Origin: Massilia eurypsychrophila
Lineage (GTDB): Bacteria; Pseudomonadota; Gammaproteobacteria; Burkholderiales; Burkholderiaceae_D
NCBI RefSeq assembly: GCF_002760655.1
Contig: NZ_PDOC01000002.1
Location: 62,001 to 126,000, forward strand
Direction of reading: 5' to 3'
Length of the DNA stretch: 64,000 nt
A model generated the notes under the pieces. That model was not told the origin of the DNA and did not search any database. It saw only the letters and a list, made by a program, of their open reading frames with translations. Both the position numbers and the translations under genes were made by a program. Position 1 is the first letter of the stretch. Every line of letters starts with the position of its first letter. Below, in pieces: positions 46,299-55,866 of this stretch.

Positions 46299-46643
46299 TC
46301 AATGGGCATAGTTGCCGGTGGTGGTCGACGCTGCGGCCTCGGCGGCTGCCTTGTCTTCCGCCTTTGGACGGCCCTGGGCGTCGGACAGACGATACTTGGT
46401 GCGCCGATCGCCCATCAGGTCGCGCAGGTCGCGGATGCTCATGCCGGTCACTTCGTGCATGCGGATCAGCAGTGACGCGCCGACCGGCAGGCGATGGTGG
46501 CGAATCTTGCTGATCACCGGCGGGGCCACCTCGAGCATGCGCGACAAGGCAGCGTCGTTCTTGAGCTGCATTTTGCCGAGCAGGATGTCGAGCAGGTGGT
46601 TCGGGTTGTAACTTTCTTGTGATGCCAAAGCATGGTGTGCCAT
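46299..46643 (-). CDS. Small HTH DNA-binding protein
   Basis: 114 residues. Residues 15-80 (HLLDILLGKMQLKNDAALSRMLEVAPPVISKIRHHRLPVGASLLIRMHEVTG) have the shape of a lambda-repressor/XRE-like helix-turn-helix, with the recognition helix around PVISKIR. The C-terminal 35 residues are Ala/Lys-rich and disordered. I recall close relatives in Oxalobacteraceae. Downstream target unknown. It is separated by a 624-bp gap from miaB, in the opposite direction. Confidence 0.6.
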   Translation of the reverse strand: MAHHALASQESYNPNHLLDILLGKMQLKNDAALSRMLEVAPPVISKIRHHRLPVGASLLIRMHEVTGMSIRDLRDLMGDRRTKYRLSDAQGRPKAEDKAAAEAAASTTTGNYAH

Positions 46644-47267
46644 GATTTACCTCGTGTATGTGGTTGAAATAGTTCCGTTACGAACTTTGTTAAAGACTAT
46701 CTTTCGTCAAATAAGTTCCCGGAAAACGACGTGTGATGATCAAACTGTCAAACCACCGATCAATCACGTGCACCGTTGCCGGATCGTTTGCGCCTGCGCG
46801 CTACTCGCCTTCCCACCGCACTTGTTTATCAAACAAATTATCAGACTCATACGCCATCAGTACATCCGACCTTCGCTTCGCCTACATTGTTTGAAATCAA
46901 GCTATCGTGCGGAAAGCTTGTCACAACGGCATTTCAACACATGGGGATAATTTGTGGCGCACGCAAGAGTTTTCTTGAATTCAGTTTGTGCTTAACGATT
47001 CCAGCGGAAGCCCTTGATTTACAAGAGGAAATACTCCTGGGCAATTTAACGGATGTGAAAGTTATCGGCAGGAAACGGCCAGTATAATTTGCGCAAAGCA
47101 ATACCAATAGTCGTCGGCGCGGCGACGCGTTTAACATATTCGTTGACATTTTAATACTTTAGCCGGCGGCACGCGCTGCCGGACCGAATCCGCCCAAGTT
47201 ACCGATTTACGGTAAACTGCCACCTCGCATTGTCACAGCGTCAGCACACCACAAGTAAGAACATTCC
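46644..47267. other. AT-rich intergenic region, 624 bp
   Basis: Noticeably richer in A/T than its surroundings. It should contain divergent promoters for the HTH gene and for miaB. Short ORFs at 46642-46950 and 46776-47087 lack ribosome-binding sites and coding character and are not accepted. No hairpin-T element or RNA gene recognised. Confidence 0.45.
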
Positions 47268-48644
47268 ATGCAGAAAAAAGTATTTATCAAGACCTTCGGC
47301 TGCCAGATGAACGAGTACGATTCCGACAAGATGGCGGACGTGCTCGGCGCCTCGGACGGCATGGTGCGTACCGATACGCCGGAAGACGCCGACGTCATCC
47401 TGCTCAACACCTGCTCGGTGCGCGAAAAGGCGCAGGAGAAGGTGTTTTCGGACCTGGGCCGCCTGCGCGAGCTGAAGCTGGCCAGGCCCGACCTGCTGAT
47501 CGGCGTCGGCGGCTGCGTCGCCTCGCAGGAAGGCGACGCCATCGTCAAGCGCGCGCCGTATGTCGACATGGTGTTCGGCCCGCAGACCTTGCACCGGCTG
47601 CCGCAGATGATGCGCGAACGGCGCAGCAGCGGCGCCGCGCAGGTCGACATTAGCTTCCCCGAAATCGAAAAGTTCGACCACCTGCCGCCAGCGCGCACCG
47701 ACGGCGCCTCGGCGTTCGTGTCGATCATGGAAGGCTGCAGCAAGTACTGCAGCTACTGCGTGGTGCCGTACACCCGCGGCGAAGAAGTGTCGCGCCGGTT
47801 CGAGGACGTGCTCGCCGAAGTGGCCGGTCTGGCCGCGCAGGGCGTGCGCGAGATCACGCTGCTGGGGCAGAACGTCAACGCCTTCCGCGGCATCATGGAG
47901 GGCGGTGAAGGGAGTGCCGAAACCGCCGACTTCGCGCTGCTGCTCGAATACGTCGCCGCCATCCCCGGCGTCGAGCGCATTCGCTTCGTCACCAGCCACC
48001 CGAAGGAATTCACCCAGCGCCTGATCGACGCCTACGCCACCATCCCGCAGCTGGTCGACCACTTGTACCTGCCGGCCCAGCATGGCTCGGACCGCGTGCT
48101 CGGCGCCATGAAGCGCGGCTACACGGCGCTCGAGTACAAGTCGATCATCCGCCGCATCAAGGCGGTGCGCCCGAACATGTCGATTTCGTCGGACTTCATC
48201 GTCGGCTTCCCGGGCGAGACCGAGGCCGACTTCGAAGCGATGATGAAGCTGATCGCTGACGTCGGCTTCGACACCAGCTACAGCTTCATCTTCAGCAAGC
48301 GCCCCGGCACGCCGGCGGCCAACCTGGAAGACGACACGCCGCACGAGGTCAAGCTGGCGCGCTTGCAGCGCCTGCAGGCGGCGATCGACGCCAACACGCG
48401 CAAGTTCAGCGCGGCCATGGTCGGCACGGTGCAGCGCATCCTGGTCGAAGGCCCGTCCAAGAAAGACGCCGGCGAACTTGCCGGTCGCACCGAGAACAAC
48501 CGCGTCGTCAACTTTGCCGCCGGCGGCGCGCAGTTTGCCGCGCTGGTGGGCAGCATGGCCGACGTGAGGATCACCGAGAGTTTTAACTACACCTTGCGCG
48601 GCGAACTAGTCGCCAGCGCCGACCTGATAGCGAAAGCCAGTTGA
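47268..48644 (+). CDS. miaB: tRNA-2-methylthio-N6-dimethylallyladenosine synthase
   Basis: 458 residues. Radical SAM methylthiotransferase acting on A37 of tRNAs. N-terminal UPF0004 domain with [30 protein letters not shown] and [10 protein letters not shown] (three Cys binding the auxiliary cluster); radical SAM motif [25 protein letters not shown]-terminal TRAM domain ([31 protein letters not shown]). Full length. It starts a classic betaproteobacterial cluster with phoH and ybeY; its stop overlaps the phoH TTG. Confidence 0.95.
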   Translation: MQKKVFIKTFGCQMNEYDSDKMADVLGASDGMVRTDTPEDADVILLNTCSVREKAQEKVFSDLGRLRELKLARPDLLIGVGGCVASQEGDAIVKRAPYVDMVFGPQTLHRLPQMMRERRSSGAAQVDISFPEIEKFDHLPPARTDGASAFVSIMEGCSKYCSYCVVPYTRGEEVSRRFEDVLAEVAGLAAQGVREITLLGQNVNAFRGIMEGGEGSAETADFALLLEYVAAIPGVERIRFVTSHPKEFTQRLIDAYATIPQLVDHLYLPAQHGSDRVLGAMKRGYTALEYKSIIRRIKAVRPNMSISSDFIVGFPGETEADFEAMMKLIADVGFDTSYSFIFSKRPGTPAANLEDDTPHEVKLARLQRLQAAIDANTRKFSAAMVGTVQRILVEGPSKKDAGELAGRTENNRVVNFAAGGAQFAALVGSMADVRITESFNYTLRGELVASADLIAKAS

Positions 48645-49687
48645 AAACCAAGACCCCTACCCAGCCCTCGTACTTCGTCCCCGAGCCGCTCGACAACACC
48701 CGGCTGGCCCACCTGTGCGGCCCGCTCGACGAAAACCTGCGCCAGATTTCGGCCGCCCTCGACGTCACCATTTTCCGCCGCGGCGAAAAATTCATCGTCA
48801 GCGGCAGCAACGCCGATGTCGCCGTCGAGATCCTCGAGCGCTTCTATGCAGTCGCCAACAAGATCGTGCCGATCGAGGAAGTGCAGCTGGCGCTGGTCGA
48901 ACAGCGCTCGGGCCTCGCGCCGACCATCGCGCCGGAAGCGCCGGGCGAAGAGCATCCGGACATGTCCGAGATCACCACGCCGGTGCTCAAGACGCGCCGC
49001 GCCGACCTGCGCGGACGCACGCCGCACCAGATCCAGTACCTGCGCGCGATCCTCGAGCACGACATCGCCTTCGGCGTCGGCCCGGCCGGCACCGGCAAGA
49101 CCTACCTGGCGGTGGCGTGCGCGGTCGACGCGCTCGAACGCGACGCCGTCAAGCGCATCGTCCTCACGCGCCCGGCGGTGGAAGCGGGCGAGCGCCTCGG
49201 TTTCCTGCCCGGCGACATGGCCTCGAAGGTCGACCCGTACCTGCGGCCTTTGTACGACGCGCTGTACGACCTGCTCGGCTTCGACCGCACCCAGAAGATG
49301 TTCGAGAAACAGGTTATCGAGATCGCGCCGCTGGCCTACATGCGCGGGCGCACGCTGAACCACGCGTTCGTCATCCTCGACGAAGCGCAGAACACGACGG
49401 TCGAACAGATGAAGATGTTCCTGACCCGGATCGGCTTCGGCAGCAAGGCCGTGGTGACCGGCGACGTCACCCAGGTCGACCTGCACAAGACCCAGAAGAG
49501 CGGCTTGATCGACGCGGTGCACGTCCTCAAGGACGTGCGCGGCATCGCCTTCACCCAGTTCTCCAGCGCCGACGTGGTGCGCCATCCGCTGGTGGGCCGT
49601 ATCGTCGACGCCTACGAGTCGGCCGCATCGATCCAGGAGCTGATCGCCCTGCCCAAACCGGCTGCTAAAAATGTCCGCAAAAAATAA
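48641..49687 (+). CDS. ybeZ: PhoH family ATPase (YbeZ)
   Basis: 348 residues from TTG 48641, which overlaps the miaB stop. RNA-binding N-terminal KH-like part ([16 protein letters not shown]), then the PhoH P-loop ATPase: Walker [48 protein letters not shown], Walker [12 protein letters not shown], and [11 protein letters not shown]. Probably acts with YbeY in ribosome maturation and RNA quality control. Overlaps ybeY by 17 bases. Confidence 0.93.
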   Translation: MKTKTPTQPSYFVPEPLDNTRLAHLCGPLDENLRQISAALDVTIFRRGEKFIVSGSNADVAVEILERFYAVANKIVPIEEVQLALVEQRSGLAPTIAPEAPGEEHPDMSEITTPVLKTRRADLRGRTPHQIQYLRAILEHDIAFGVGPAGTGKTYLAVACAVDALERDAVKRIVLTRPAVEAGERLGFLPGDMASKVDPYLRPLYDALYDLLGFDRTQKMFEKQVIEIAPLAYMRGRTLNHAFVILDEAQNTTVEQMKMFLTRIGFGSKAVVTGDVTQVDLHKTQKSGLIDAVHVLKDVRGIAFTQFSSADVVRHPLVGRIVDAYESAASIQELIALPKPAAKNVRKK

Positions 49688-50144
49688 GCTCGCGCTGTCG
49701 GTGCAGTATCCCGATGCGCGCCTGCTGGCGACCGTGTCGCGCCAGAAGGTGCGGCGCTGGGTGCAGGCGGCCCTGCTCGGGCCGGCCGAGCTGGCCATCC
49801 GCTTCGTCGCCGAGGAAGAGGGGCGCGCGCTCAACCGTGATTACCGCGCCAAGGACTACGCCACCAACGTGCTCACGTTCGCCTACAACGAAGGCGAGGA
49901 ACTGGCCGCCGACGAGCCGACCCGCGCCGACATCATCCTCTGCACCGACGTGCTGGAACGCGAAGCGGCCGAACAGAAGAAGACGGTCGAAGAGCACACC
50001 GCCCACCTGGTGGTGCACGGCGTGCTGCACGCCCAGGGCTACGACCACGAACACGAGGAAGAAGCCGGCGAAATGGAGCAGCTCGAGCGCGACATCATCG
50101 AAGCGCTCGGCTATCCCGATCCGTACGCCGACGCGCACAGCTAG
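49671..50144 (+). CDS. ybeY: Endoribonuclease / rRNA maturation factor YbeY
   Basis: 157 residues. Zinc motif HLVVHGVLHAQGYDHE (H-x3-H-x5-H), preceded by NRDYRAKDYATNVLTFAYNEGE. Required for 16S rRNA 3' end processing. In most relatives corC follows directly; here two unrelated genes intervene before corC and lnt. Confidence 0.95.
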   Translation: MSAKNKLALSVQYPDARLLATVSRQKVRRWVQAALLGPAELAIRFVAEEEGRALNRDYRAKDYATNVLTFAYNEGEELAADEPTRADIILCTDVLEREAAEQKKTVEEHTAHLVVHGVLHAQGYDHEHEEEAGEMEQLERDIIEALGYPDPYADAHS

Positions 50145-50318
50145 CGAGCGCCGCGCAGATTTCCTAGTAGTATTTTGCCCACTGGAAAACGCGGCGCCCT
50201 CCTACAGCCTAAACTCCTCCGCTCCGCCCCGCTCTGTTAGCGATCGTACCGTTGTCGATTGAACAATCCTGTCTACTGGAACCTTACACAAAGGAACTAC
50301 AGACAGGAGAGCCTGCCT

Positions 50319-51554
50319 ATGCAAGCACCACAACATCCGAACACCTCAATCTGGCTCGATAGCGCCAGCATGCCTGCCTTTCCCGCCCTCGACGGCGACA
50401 CTACCGCCGACGTCTGCGTGATCGGCGCCGGCATCGCCGGCCTGACCACTGCCTACATGCTGCTGCGCGAAGGTAAAACGGTGCTCGTCATCGACAGCGC
50501 CGGCATCGGCGCCGGCGAAACCGGCCGCAGCACGGCCCACATGTTCCCGCCCGACGAGCGCTTCTCCGAACTCGAACGCGGCTTCGGCACCGTCAAGGCC
50601 GCGCTGGTGGCCGACAGCTACCGCCGCGCCACCGACTGCGTCGAATCGATCATCCGCGTCGAGCAGATCGACTGCGAATTCGAACGCCTCGACGGCTACC
50701 TGTTCAACCCGCACGGCCAGTGGAACGCGGTGCTCGAGAGCGAGTACGCGGTGACGAGCCGCTTCGGCCTCGACGTGCGCCGCTTAGAGCGCGTGCCCGG
50801 TCTGCAGTTCGACACCGGCCCGTGCCTGCGCTTTGCGCGCCAGGCCCAGTTCCATCCGCTCAAATACCTGGCCGGCCTGGCGCGCGCGATCATCACGCTC
50901 GGCGGGACGATCCACGACCACACCCGCGCGCTCGACGTCGGCGGCGACGCCGTCACGCAGACGGTGCGCTGCAAACAGGGCGCGATCACGGCAGGCGCCG
51001 TCGTCATCGCCACCAACGTGCCGTTCATCGACCGCTTCGTCAAGCACGGCATGCAGCAGTCGTACCGCAGCTACGTGCTTGGCCTGCGCGTGCCGAAAGA
51101 CGCGCTGCCGCGCGCGCTGCTGTGGGATACCGGTAAACCGTACTACTACGTGCGGCTGGCGTCGGCCAGGCCGGACGCCAACTACGAGCTGCTGGTCGTC
51201 GGCGGCCAGGACCACCAGGACCCGGCGAGTCCGCCGGCGCAGCAGCGCTACGACGAAATCGAAGCGTGGGCGCGGGCGCGCTTCCCGCTCGCCGGCCAGG
51301 TCGACTACGCCTGGTCGGGCCGGGTGATGGAACCGGGCGACGGCATCGCCCTGCTGGGCCGCAATCCGCTCGACGAAGGCAACGTCTTCATCATCACCGG
51401 CGACTCCGGCAACGGCATGACCCACTGCACCGCCGGCGCGATCCTCGTCACCGACCAGATCCTCGGGCGCACCAACCGCTGGAGCGAGCTGTATTCGCCC
51501 GATCGGGAGCCGTTCCACGGCGGCACGCAACTGCGGTTCGGTACAGGGCCCTGA
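50319..51554 (+). CDS. FAD-dependent oxidoreductase (DAO family), lacking Rieske domain
   Basis: 411 residues from the ATG at 50319 (AGGAGAG upstream). Dinucleotide-binding VCVIGAGIAGLTTAYMLLREGKTVLVIDS at residues 31-60, GETGRSTAHMFPPDERF, and a C-terminal FAD loop VMEPGDGIALLGRN...FIITGDSGNGMTHCTAGA. The DTRFGY-like ETGRSTAH and GMTH motifs are those of proteins that normally continue into a C-terminal Rieske [2Fe-2S] domain (CTHLGC...CPCHGS). Here it stops after the SPDREPFHG segment, so the Rieske part is absent. Substrate unknown. It is inserted between ybeY and corC. Confidence 0.8.
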   Translation: MQAPQHPNTSIWLDSASMPAFPALDGDTTADVCVIGAGIAGLTTAYMLLREGKTVLVIDSAGIGAGETGRSTAHMFPPDERFSELERGFGTVKAALVADSYRRATDCVESIIRVEQIDCEFERLDGYLFNPHGQWNAVLESEYAVTSRFGLDVRRLERVPGLQFDTGPCLRFARQAQFHPLKYLAGLARAIITLGGTIHDHTRALDVGGDAVTQTVRCKQGAITAGAVVIATNVPFIDRFVKHGMQQSYRSYVLGLRVPKDALPRALLWDTGKPYYYVRLASARPDANYELLVVGGQDHQDPASPPAQQRYDEIEAWARARFPLAGQVDYAWSGRVMEPGDGIALLGRNPLDEGNVFIITGDSGNGMTHCTAGAILVTDQILGRTNRWSELYSPDREPFHGGTQLRFGTGP

Positions 51555-51731
51555 CTACCTCCGCTAGCTACCGCTCGTCTGCCGCGCGGTGATCAAGACG
51601 CTTCCTCCTGCAGAGTCATTGCAAACGCATAAGATTGACGATTTAGCCTTAACGAGCAACGAAGCGTATGATTGAGAACAATGGCCAGCATCAATGCTGG
51701 CCGGTCTTCATAAGAACTCCGAAAGTGATCG

Positions 51732-52214
51732 ATGCGACTACCAGGCGCTTTGTTCCTAGCGATTTGTTTTCTTCCAGCCGGGCACGCTCACGCCGAGGAA
51801 TGCGGCATCAACCAAAACACCCTGGACCAGCGCGCTGTCGACCTGGCCAAGCGGCACCCCGGCGGCCGGCTTGACAACCGACATCGCCTGGTCAGCTGGC
51901 GCCTGCAAGGTGGCGACGTGCTGTCGGTTCAACACGCCGGCTGCATGGACCTGGTCACCGAGATCCGCGTGACTTTCGGCAGCGGCAAGGCACCGTCCGA
52001 ATCAGCCGCGATTGCCAGGCTGCTGTCGGCCGTCAAGTCGCGCTGGGATGGCGCCCACGCCGACGCAATCGCGCGGCAAATGTCCGAGGCGGCGCTGGTG
52101 CGCACGCAAGTCGGAGCGGGCGCGGTCGAGCTCACGTCCAGCCGGCCGGACGAATCGTCCTATAAGGTAAGGCTGACCGAGCAGTTCGCGGCGGTCAGCT
52201 GGCTCGATGGCTGA
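51732..52214 (+). CDS. Small periplasmic protein, function unknown
   Basis: 160 residues. Signal peptide MRLPGALFLAICFLPAGHAHA. Two cysteines follow (EECGIN, HAGCMD) that may pair. ILRVTFGSG-like and LLSAVKSRWDG segments suggest a mixed alpha/beta fold. No family recognised. Short ORF between the FAD oxidoreductase and corC. Confidence 0.55.
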   Translation: MRLPGALFLAICFLPAGHAHAEECGINQNTLDQRAVDLAKRHPGGRLDNRHRLVSWRLQGGDVLSVQHAGCMDLVTEIRVTFGSGKAPSESAAIARLLSAVKSRWDGAHADAIARQMSEAALVRTQVGAGAVELTSSRPDESSYKVRLTEQFAAVSWLDG

Positions 52215-52316
52215 GCCGATTTCTGCCGCCCTGTCGCGCACCCGCTCTGCTTAAAAAACGGGCAATCGCCGATTTAGTGTATCCTACGTCCATCGCAACA
52301 ACGGCTCACGCCAACT

Positions 52317-53195
52317 ATGCCAGAGCACCCTAATGACGTCCGCACGGACGCCAAGCAACACCGGTCACTGTTTGAACGCCTGACCGCACTGATCTCCCCA
52401 GAGCCCGAAAACCGCGCCGAGCTGCTCGAAGTGCTGCACGACGCCCACGAACGCAGCCTGATCGACGCCGACGCCTTGTCGATGATCGAAGGCGTGTTCC
52501 AGGTGTCGGACCTGTCCGCGCGCGACATCATGGTGCCGCGCTCGCAGATGGACGTCATCGACATCAGCAAGCCGATCGAAGAGTGGATGCCCGACGTGCT
52601 GCAAACGGCGCACTCGCGCTTTCCCGCCATCGAGGGCGAACGCGACAAGGTCATCGGCATCCTGCTGGCCAAGGACCTGCTGCGCTACTACGCCGAAGAA
52701 TCGTTCGACGTGCGCGACATGCTGCGCCCTGCCATCTTCATCCCCGAATCGAAGCGCCTCAATGTGCTGCTGCGCGACTTCCGCGCCAACCACAATCACA
52801 TGGCGATCGTCGTCGACGAATACAGCGGCGTGGCCGGCCTGATCACGATCGAAGATGTGCTCGAGCAGATCGTCGGCGACATCGAAGACGAATACGACTT
52901 CGACGAGGAAGAAGACAACGTCCTGTCGATCAAGGAAGGCCAGCTCGGCCCGCGCTGGCGCGTCAAGGCGCTGACCGAACTGGCCCAGTTCAACGAGGAG
53001 ATCGGCGCCGCGCTGGTCGACGACGACGTCGACACCATCGGCGGCCTGGTCGCCAATCACCTCGGCCGCATGCCGCACAAGGGCGAACTGTTCGACATCG
53101 ACAACCTGCGCTTCGAAGTGCTGCGCGCCGACGCCCGCCAGATCCACGTGCTGCTGGTCGAACGGCTGCCGCAGGCAGAGGACGAACGCGACTGA
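52317..53195 (+). CDS. corC: CorC/HlyC-type Mg/Co efflux or transporter-associated protein (YbeX)
   Basis: 292 residues, soluble. Tandem CBS domains: VSDLSARDIMVPRSQMDVIDISKPIEEW and KRLNVLLRDFRANHNHMAIVVDEYSGVAGLITIEDVLEQIVGDIEDEYD; then a CorC_HlyC FAD-like domain (VKALTELAQFNEEIGAAL...DTIGGLVANHLGRMPHKGELF). This is the cytosolic YbeX form lacking the DUF21 membrane domain. The stop overlaps the lnt start (TGATG), the conserved corC-lnt pairing. Confidence 0.92.
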   Translation: MPEHPNDVRTDAKQHRSLFERLTALISPEPENRAELLEVLHDAHERSLIDADALSMIEGVFQVSDLSARDIMVPRSQMDVIDISKPIEEWMPDVLQTAHSRFPAIEGERDKVIGILLAKDLLRYYAEESFDVRDMLRPAIFIPESKRLNVLLRDFRANHNHMAIVVDEYSGVAGLITIEDVLEQIVGDIEDEYDFDEEEDNVLSIKEGQLGPRWRVKALTELAQFNEEIGAALVDDDVDTIGGLVANHLGRMPHKGELFDIDNLRFEVLRADARQIHVLLVERLPQAEDERD

Positions 53196-54757
53196 TGCTG
53201 CGCCGGCCACGCGTCTCCGCCCCGAAATACGCCGGAGCGCCGCGCGGCACCGCGTGGCCGATGCTGTGGGCCGCCCTCGCCGGCCTGTGCAGCCTGTTTT
53301 CGTTCGCCCCGTTCGGCGCCTGGCCCATCCAGCTGCTGCTGCTCGCCTTCGTGTTCTACCAGGTCGGCATGGATACCTCGGTGCGCCGCGCCACCTGGAT
53401 CGGCTGGGCCTTCGGGCTCGGTTGGTCGGTCGCCGGCATGCACTGGCTGTACATCGCGATGAACCGCTTCGGCGGGCTGGCCGCGCCACTCGCCGCGCTG
53501 GCGATCCTGCTGCTGGCCTCCTACATGGGCCTGTTCGCCGCGTTTGCCACTGGCGCTGCCGCCTGGCTGCGGCGCCGCTGGTCGCTGCCGGTCACCTCGT
53601 TCCTGATGCTGGTCCTGCCCGTCACCTGGGCGCTGTCCGAATGGATGCGCGGCTGGGTGTTTACCGGTTTTCCGTGGGCCGCCTCCGGCTACGCCCACAA
53701 CACCGGTCCACTGTCGGGCTACGCGCCGCTGATCGGCGTGTACGGCATCGGCATGCTCGTCGCCCTGTGCGGCGCCTGCCTGGCGACGCTCACTCAGCGC
53801 GCGCGCTGGCCGGCAATGGGCCTGCTGGCAGCGATCATGGCGGCCGGCTTCGGCCTCACCTACATTGAATGGACGCGCCCTCACGGCCAGCCGATCTCGG
53901 TGCGCCTGTTGCAGGGTAACGTGGCGCAGGGCGAAAAATTCGAGCCGCAGTACATCAACCGCGCACTGGAGCTGTACCGCTCGATGATCGTCGCCGCGCC
54001 GGCCGACCTGATCGCCACGCCGGAAACGGCGATCGTGCTGCCGCCGCAGCAGCTGCCGCCCGGCTACCTCGAAAGCCTCAGGGCATTCGCCCGCGACACC
54101 AACAGCAGCCTGCTGTATGGCACGCCGATGGCCGACAGCCCGACCCAGTACGCCAACAGCGTCGCCGGCATCAGCCCGAACGGCCAGGCCTACCGCTTCG
54201 ACAAGCAGCACCTGGTGCCGTTCGGCGAATTCGTGCCGCCCGGCTTTCGCTGGTTCGTCGACCTGATGCGCATCCCGCTGGGCGACTTCACGCGCGGCGC
54301 CAAGATCCAGCCGGCGTTCGCCGTCAAGGACCAGCTGGTGCTGCCGAACGTCTGCTACGAGGACGCCTTTGGCGAAGAAATCGCCGACCAGCTGCGCGCC
54401 GCCGCGGCGCCGGCGACGATGCTGCTGAACGTGTCGAACCTGGCCTGGTATGGCGAGTCGGTGGCAATTCCGCAGCACCTGCAGATTTCGCGCATGCGCT
54501 CGCTAGAGACGGGACGGCCGATGCTGCGCTCGACCAGCAACGGCGCCACCGCCGTCATCGACGGGCGCGGCAACATCACCGCCGAACTGCCGCCGTTTAC
54601 CCGCGGCGTGCTCACGGCCAAGGTGCAGGGCATGGCAGGCATGACGCCGTACATTCGCTTCGGTAACCTGGGCTTTCTGTTGCTGGGCGCGCTCGCCCTG
54701 GCGGCGGCCTGGCTTTCCGGCCGAAAGTTCCGCAACAACGCTGCCAACGCCGCGTAG
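53195..54757 (+). CDS. lnt: Apolipoprotein N-acyltransferase
   Basis: 520 residues from the ATG at 53195. Inner-membrane enzyme adding the third acyl chain to lipoproteins. About six N-terminal helices (AALAGLCSLFSFAPFGAWPIQLLLL...) then a nitrilase domain: TPETAIVLPPQQLP (catalytic Glu), KQHLVPFGEFVPPGFRW (Lys region), LPNVCYEDAFGEEIA (nucleophilic Cys), SNLAWYGESVAIPQHLQISRMRSLETGRPMLRSTSNGATAVID. C-terminal helix FLLLGALALAAAWLSG. The stop codon lies in an 11-bp tandem repeat. Confidence 0.95.
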   Translation: MLRRPRVSAPKYAGAPRGTAWPMLWAALAGLCSLFSFAPFGAWPIQLLLLAFVFYQVGMDTSVRRATWIGWAFGLGWSVAGMHWLYIAMNRFGGLAAPLAALAILLLASYMGLFAAFATGAAAWLRRRWSLPVTSFLMLVLPVTWALSEWMRGWVFTGFPWAASGYAHNTGPLSGYAPLIGVYGIGMLVALCGACLATLTQRARWPAMGLLAAIMAAGFGLTYIEWTRPHGQPISVRLLQGNVAQGEKFEPQYINRALELYRSMIVAAPADLIATPETAIVLPPQQLPPGYLESLRAFARDTNSSLLYGTPMADSPTQYANSVAGISPNGQAYRFDKQHLVPFGEFVPPGFRWFVDLMRIPLGDFTRGAKIQPAFAVKDQLVLPNVCYEDAFGEEIADQLRAAAAPATMLLNVSNLAWYGESVAIPQHLQISRMRSLETGRPMLRSTSNGATAVIDGRGNITAELPPFTRGVLTAKVQGMAGMTPYIRFGNLGFLLLGALALAAAWLSGRKFRNNAANAA

Positions 54758-54798
54758 TTGCCGCTTAGTTGCCACTTAGTTGCCACTTAGTTGCCACT
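54755..54798. repeat. Four tandem 11-bp repeats at the lnt stop
   Basis: TAGTTGCCGCT then three copies of TAGTTGCCACT, uninterrupted (44 bp). The first copy supplies the lnt TAG stop, so the repeat unit also places in-frame-shifted stops downstream. Probably a slippage product. Confidence 0.85.
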
Positions 54799-54911
54799 AA
54801 ATGATGCCAGTTGTTCTACTTACGTTCCCAGCCGCAGCCCAAAACCGCTAAAATTGGGCGCTTAGCAAACTCACCTACCGTTCGCGCCTGTTGGCGCGGC
54901 TTCCAGATCCG

Positions 54912-55856
54912 ATGCTCACATTCCAACAAATTATTCTGACCTTGCAATCCTACTGGGACAAGCAAGGCTGCGCCCTGCTCCAGCCGTACGACCAGGAAGT
55001 CGGCGCCGGCACTTTCCACACCGGCACCTTCCTGCGCGCGATCGGCCCGGAGCCGTGGCGCGCCGCGTATGTGCAGCCGTCGCGCCGCCCGAAGGACGGC
55101 CGCTACGGCGAGAACCCGAACCGCCTGCAGCACTACTATCAGTACCAGGTGGTGCTCAAGCCGGCGCCGGAAAACATCCTCGACCTGTATCTCGGTTCGC
55201 TCGAGGCGCTCGGCCTGGACCTGAAGCAGAACGACGTGCGCTTCGTCGAGGACGACTGGGAAAGCCCGACCCTGGGCGCCTGGGGCCTCGGCTGGGAAGT
55301 CTGGCTGAACGGCATGGAGGTCACGCAGTTCACCTACTTCCAGCAGGTCGGCGGCCTCGATTGCAAGCCGGTGCTCGGCGAAATCACCTACGGCATCGAG
55401 CGTCTGGCGATGTACCTGCAGGGCGTCGAGAACGTGTATGACCTGGTGTGGACCGAGTGGGAAGAAAATGGCGCTGCCGGCGCTCCGGTGAAAAAGACGC
55501 TGTCGTACGGCGACGTCTTCCACCAGAACGAGGTCGAGCAGTCGACCTACAACTTCGAGCACGCCAACACCGAGCTGCTGTTCGCCGCCTTCGCCAACCA
55601 CGAAGCCGAAGCGAAGCGCCTGGTCGAACTGGCGCTGACCTTGCCGGCCTACGAGCAGATCATGAAGGCGTCGCACAGCTTCAACATGCTCGACGCCCGC
55701 GGCGCCATCTCGGTGACCGAGCGCGCCGCCTACATCGGCCGCGTGCGCACCTTGTCGCGCCTGGTCGCGCAGGCCTACTACGATTCGCGCGAAAAGCTGG
55801 GATTCCCGATGGCGCAAAGCGCCGCCCGCGAAGCCGCTGAGACCCCGAACACATAA
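54912..55856 (+). CDS. glyQ: Glycyl-tRNA synthetase alpha subunit
   Basis: 314 residues from the ATG at 54912 ([15 protein letters not shown]). Class II synthetase catalytic subunit of the bacterial alpha2beta2 type: [65 protein letters not shown], and [25 protein letters not shown] (motif 3). Ten bases upstream of glyS. An in-frame TTG at 54891 gives a longer but unsupported N-terminus. Confidence 0.96.
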   Translation: MLTFQQIILTLQSYWDKQGCALLQPYDQEVGAGTFHTGTFLRAIGPEPWRAAYVQPSRRPKDGRYGENPNRLQHYYQYQVVLKPAPENILDLYLGSLEALGLDLKQNDVRFVEDDWESPTLGAWGLGWEVWLNGMEVTQFTYFQQVGGLDCKPVLGEITYGIERLAMYLQGVENVYDLVWTEWEENGAAGAPVKKTLSYGDVFHQNEVEQSTYNFEHANTELLFAAFANHEAEAKRLVELALTLPAYEQIMKASHSFNMLDARGAISVTERAAYIGRVRTLSRLVAQAYYDSREKLGFPMAQSAAREAAETPNT

Positions 55857-55866
55857 GAAAAGAACC

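Noticed and set aside
46776-47087. 103-codon ORF in the AT-rich gap before miaB
   Set aside because: No ribosome-binding site and no coding pattern; several overlapping frames are equally open.
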